A model generated the notes under the pieces. The model made no database searches. It was given only the letters and a program-made list of their open reading frames with translations, and was not told the origin of the DNA. The translations under genes were made by a program, and so were the position numbers. Below, in pieces: positions 12,294 through 14,179 of a stretch of DNA of 14,179 bases. Source of the stretch: CAYLUN01 sp964386865 (GTDB lineage Bacteria > Verrucomicrobiota > Kiritimatiellia > RFP12 > UBA1067); assembly GCA_964386865.1 (NCBI GenBank), contig CAYLUN010000122.1, positions 1-14,179 on the forward strand, written 5' to 3'. Within the stretch, counting starts at the first letter, position 1; each line of letters starts with the position of its first letter.

Positions 12294-13285
12294 GAAATGA
12301 GACTGCAGAGATTCTGGACGACGAGGCACTTCTCGACGACGAAGCCTCCGAATCCGTCCTGACCTTCGCCGTGCCGGCGGAGGGCGCGGAGGGGCGGCTG
12401 GACGCGTGGCTGGCGTCGCAGGCGGCCGAGCTGTCGCGGGCGCGGATCCAGGCGCTGATCAAAGAGGGTCGCGTCACGTGCGACGGAGCGGTGGTGAAGG
12501 CCACTGGAAAGCTCAAGGCGGGGCAGGTGATCGAGATAGCCGTGCCTGCGCCGGTACCGGCGGAGCCCGTGCCCGAGGATATCCCGCTCGACATCCTGTA
12601 CGAGGACGGCGACTGCCTGGTGCTGAACAAGCCCGCCGGGCTGGTGGTGCATCCCGCGCCGGGGCATGCGACGGGCACGTTGGTGAACGCGCTGCTGCAC
12701 CACTGCCGCGACTTGGGCGGGGTGGGCGGCGTGGAGCGCCCGGGCATCGTGCACCGCCTCGACAAGGACACCTCCGGGCTGATGGTGGTGGCGAAGAATG
12801 ACGCGGCCATGGCGGGTTTCGTGCGGCTGTTCCAGACGGGCGGCATCACCAAGGAGTATCTCGCGCTGGTGCATGGTGTGCCGCCGAAGCTAAGCGGCAC
12901 GGTGAGCACGATGATCGGGCGGCATCCGGCCCAGCGCAAGAAGATGGCTGTGGTGGCGCGCAACGGTAAGCAGGCGGTGACACACTACACGGTCGAGAAG
13001 CGGCTGGGTGACATCACGCTGGTGCGTTGCCGCATCGAGACGGGGCGGACGCACCAGATCCGCGTGCACATGCAGTCGCTGGGGTGCCCGGTGGCGGGCG
13101 ACGGGGTGTACGGCAAGTCGGCTGCGGACAAGCGGCTGCCGGTGGTTCCCGCGCGCCAGATGCTGCATGCGACGCGGCTGAGCTTCGCGCATCCGGTGAC
13201 GGGCGCGGCGATGGCGTTCGAAGCTCCGCTGCCGCCGGATTTCGTGGCCTGCATGGGCGAGGTCGCGCCAGCCTCGCACCGGTAG
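12290..13285 (+). CDS. RluA/RluD-family rRNA pseudouridine synthase
   Basis: A 331-residue enzyme that isomerises uridine to pseudouridine in RNA, by family 23S rRNA. The ATG at 12290 overlaps the previous stop by 4 bases. After a short acidic N-terminus, an S4 RNA-binding domain covers ~34-82 (RLDAWLASQAAELSRARIQA, IKEGRVTCDG). The catalytic domain has LNKPAGLVVHP, the signature GIVHRLDKDTSGLMVVAKND with catalytic Asp158, and RTHQIRVHMQSLGCPVAGD. Domain order and length match RluD. The last residues and the TAG stop are contributed by the first copy of the 126-bp tandem repeat that begins at 13268, so the original C-terminus may have differed by a few residues. RluD itself targets helix 69 of 23S rRNA, but RluD, RluC and related enzymes cannot be told apart safely by eye. 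Confidence 0.88.
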   Translation: MRNETAEILDDEALLDDEASESVLTFAVPAEGAEGRLDAWLASQAAELSRARIQALIKEGRVTCDGAVVKATGKLKAGQVIEIAVPAPVPAEPVPEDIPLDILYEDGDCLVLNKPAGLVVHPAPGHATGTLVNALLHHCRDLGGVGGVERPGIVHRLDKDTSGLMVVAKNDAAMAGFVRLFQTGGITKEYLALVHGVPPKLSGTVSTMIGRHPAQRKKMAVVARNGKQAVTHYTVEKRLGDITLVRCRIETGRTHQIRVHMQSLGCPVAGDGVYGKSAADKRLPVVPARQMLHATRLSFAHPVTGAAMAFEAPLPPDFVACMGEVAPASHR

Positions 13286-13533
13286 GGACGGCACCCCGTG
13301 CCGTCCGCGGACGCCGGCGGGGCGGCGTCCCTACCAAAAAACGGCACGGCTCGCGGGGACGCTCGCCCTCCAGCGCGAGTGAAGCCGGCGCGGCCAGCCT
13401 CGCACCGGTAGGGACGGCACCCCGTGCCGTCCGCGGACGCCGGCGGGGCGGCGTCCCTACCAAAAAACGGCACGGCTCGCGGGGACGCTCGCCCTCCAGC
13501 GCGAGTGAAGCCGGCGCGGCCAGCCTCGCACCA
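13268..13533 (+). repeat. 126-bp tandem repeat, two identical copies plus a 13-bp start of a third
   Basis: Copies at 13268-13393 and 13394-13519 appear identical; CCAGCCTCGCACC starts again at 13520 before diverging. Each copy holds an 8-bp perfect hairpin (GACGGCAC-CCC-GTGCCGTC, 13287-13305 in copy 1) nested in a larger inverted repeat (GGTAGGGACG at 13281-13290 with CGTCCCTACC at 13326-13335), followed by six A and a second motif, CGGGGACGCTCGCCCTCCA. The array overlaps the end of the rluD-like gene and stops about 11 bases short of the RNase HIII stop, between two converging genes. The hairpins may limit readthrough, but the T-run of an intrinsic terminator is missing on the plus strand. 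Confidence 0.9.
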
Positions 13534-13543
13534 GAGGGGCCGC

Positions 13544-14179
13544 CTACGCGCCGTCCTTCGTGCGTGAGACGGCCTGACCCTCGGGGCCGAGCGCGGCGCG
13601 CGAGGAGCCGCAGGCTGCGAGCACCTGGTCGGTGGTGCGGAAGTGGCACTTGCAGGTCTTGAGCAGGATCTCGGGGCCGGACTTCTTGATCAGCTCGATG
13701 GCCGAGGCCTTGACCTGCTCGGAACAGCCTTTGTGAGCCTGGATGCCGTTGACCTCACCTAGGCGGCCGAGGCTGCGCAGGAAAGCCTCGCGGGCGAGCA
13801 CGGAGGCGGCCGCCACGGCGATGTCAGACTCCGCCTTGTGGCGCTGCTCCAGCTTGATCGAGCGGCCTTTCTTCATCAGCGCGCGCTCGATCACCTGCTT
13901 GGCGCCGAACTGGTCGGCCACGGCGCGCGGGCAGTCGGGCACGGTCTCCATCAGGTTCTCGATGCAGCGGGCGTGCGCCCAGGCGAGCAGGGTGTTGACG
14001 TTGCGCATCTTGGCGTAGAGCCGGTTGTAGGCCTCGGGGCCGATCGCGACCAGGGCGAAGCGCTTCGGGCCGAGCAGCTGGCGGGTCTTGTTGCCGATGA
14101 AAAAGACGGCCTTGTCGGTGAGCTGCTTGCAGTCCTTGACGCCGATGTCCTGCATGGCGTGGGCGAGGTCGGGGTCCAC
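13544..14179 (-). CDS. rnhC: Ribonuclease HIII, 5' end missing
   Basis: Reads leftward and remains open to the window edge, so the N-terminal part, including any TBP-like substrate-binding domain and the DEXGXG catalytic motif, is outside. About 211 residues are visible. They carry IGVKDCKQLTD (the family usually has DSK), PEAYNRLYAKM, NVNTLLAWAHARCIENL, ADQFGAKQV with the catalytic-site Asp, AESDIAVAAASVLAREAFL, and the C-terminal CHFRTT. The NxNxLLAWxHA segment favours RNase HIII over RNase HII. The enzyme removes RNA from RNA-DNA hybrids during replication and repair. About 25 extra residues follow the usual end. The gene converges on the rluD-like gene with the 126-bp repeat array between them. 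Confidence 0.85.
   Translation of the reverse strand: MDPDLAHAMQDIGVKDCKQLTDKAVFFIGNKTRQLLGPKRFALVAIGPEAYNRLYAKMRNVNTLLAWAHARCIENLMETVPDCPRAVADQFGAKQVIERALMKKGRSIKLEQRHKAESDIAVAAASVLAREAFLRSLGRLGEVNGIQAHKGCSEQVKASAIELIKKSGPEILLKTCKCHFRTTDQVLAACGSSRAALGPEGQAVSRTKDGA

Noticed and set aside
12173..12963. Minus-strand open frames opposite rluD
   Set aside because: Shadow frames; the plus strand has the HRLDKDTSG catalytic motif and S4 domain.
13281..13341. Intrinsic terminator after the rluD-like gene
   Set aside because: Strong hairpins are present but followed by A rather than T on the plus strand, and on the minus strand the T-run comes before the stem.
13268..13533. CRISPR array
   Set aside because: The unit is 126 bp with no unique spacers and only two copies; no cas gene is present.

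Overview
The window is a GC-rich bacterial chromosome segment with short gaps, interspersed palindromic repeats and heptamer arrays. A eukaryotic-type hexokinase, an ExbB/ExbD-type operon with a zinc-ribbon subunit, an RNase HIII and abundant 'accessory' repeats suggest a PVC-superphylum bacterium (Kiritimatiellota, Lentisphaerota or Planctomycetota-like). This taxonomic placement is inference; no marker gene proves it.

Layout. (1) 1-2447: the 3' part of a hexokinase gene followed 11 bases later by a secreted protein with a C39/papain-like cysteine peptidase domain. (2) 2648-6210: a three-gene membrane operon. It encodes a MotA/TolQ/ExbB-type channel subunit with an N-terminal zinc ribbon and a long C-terminal tail, then two paralogous single-pass proteins (one TM helix, coiled coil, ExbD-like C-terminal domain). 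Only the second paralog has an Asp where ExbD/MotB proteins carry the proton-binding residue; the first has Ser. I consider this a candidate proton-driven motor with a heteromeric rotor/stator-plug pair, and the most interesting system here. (3) 6338-7783: a five-S1-domain RNA-binding protein (ribosomal protein S1-like), whose putative promoter has a 10-G tract between its -35 and -10 boxes.

(4) 7784-8671: a repeat-dense block holding a REP-associated tyrosine transposase (RAYT) between two nearly identical inverted REP pairs (a 'REPtron'). (5) 8672-10920: a lower-GC gene for a small secretin-domain-like exported protein, then a GH97-like open frame that lacks the catalytic barrel and is riddled with the same REP elements and heptamer arrays, all still in frame. 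(6) 10986-13285: an AAA/DUF4143 ATPase from a candidate leaderless promoter, overlapping by 4 bases an RluD-family pseudouridine synthase. (7) 13268-13533: two identical 126-bp tandem repeats that supply the last codons and the stop of the rluD-like gene and separate it from the convergent RNase HIII gene (13544-14179, minus strand, cut at the window edge).

The housekeeping genes (hexokinase, S1, RluD, RNase HIII) look intact where visible. The accessory material is concentrated at 7.8-10.9 kb, where the RAYT and its target repeats probably explain much of the remodelling. No tRNA, rRNA or CRISPR array was seen.
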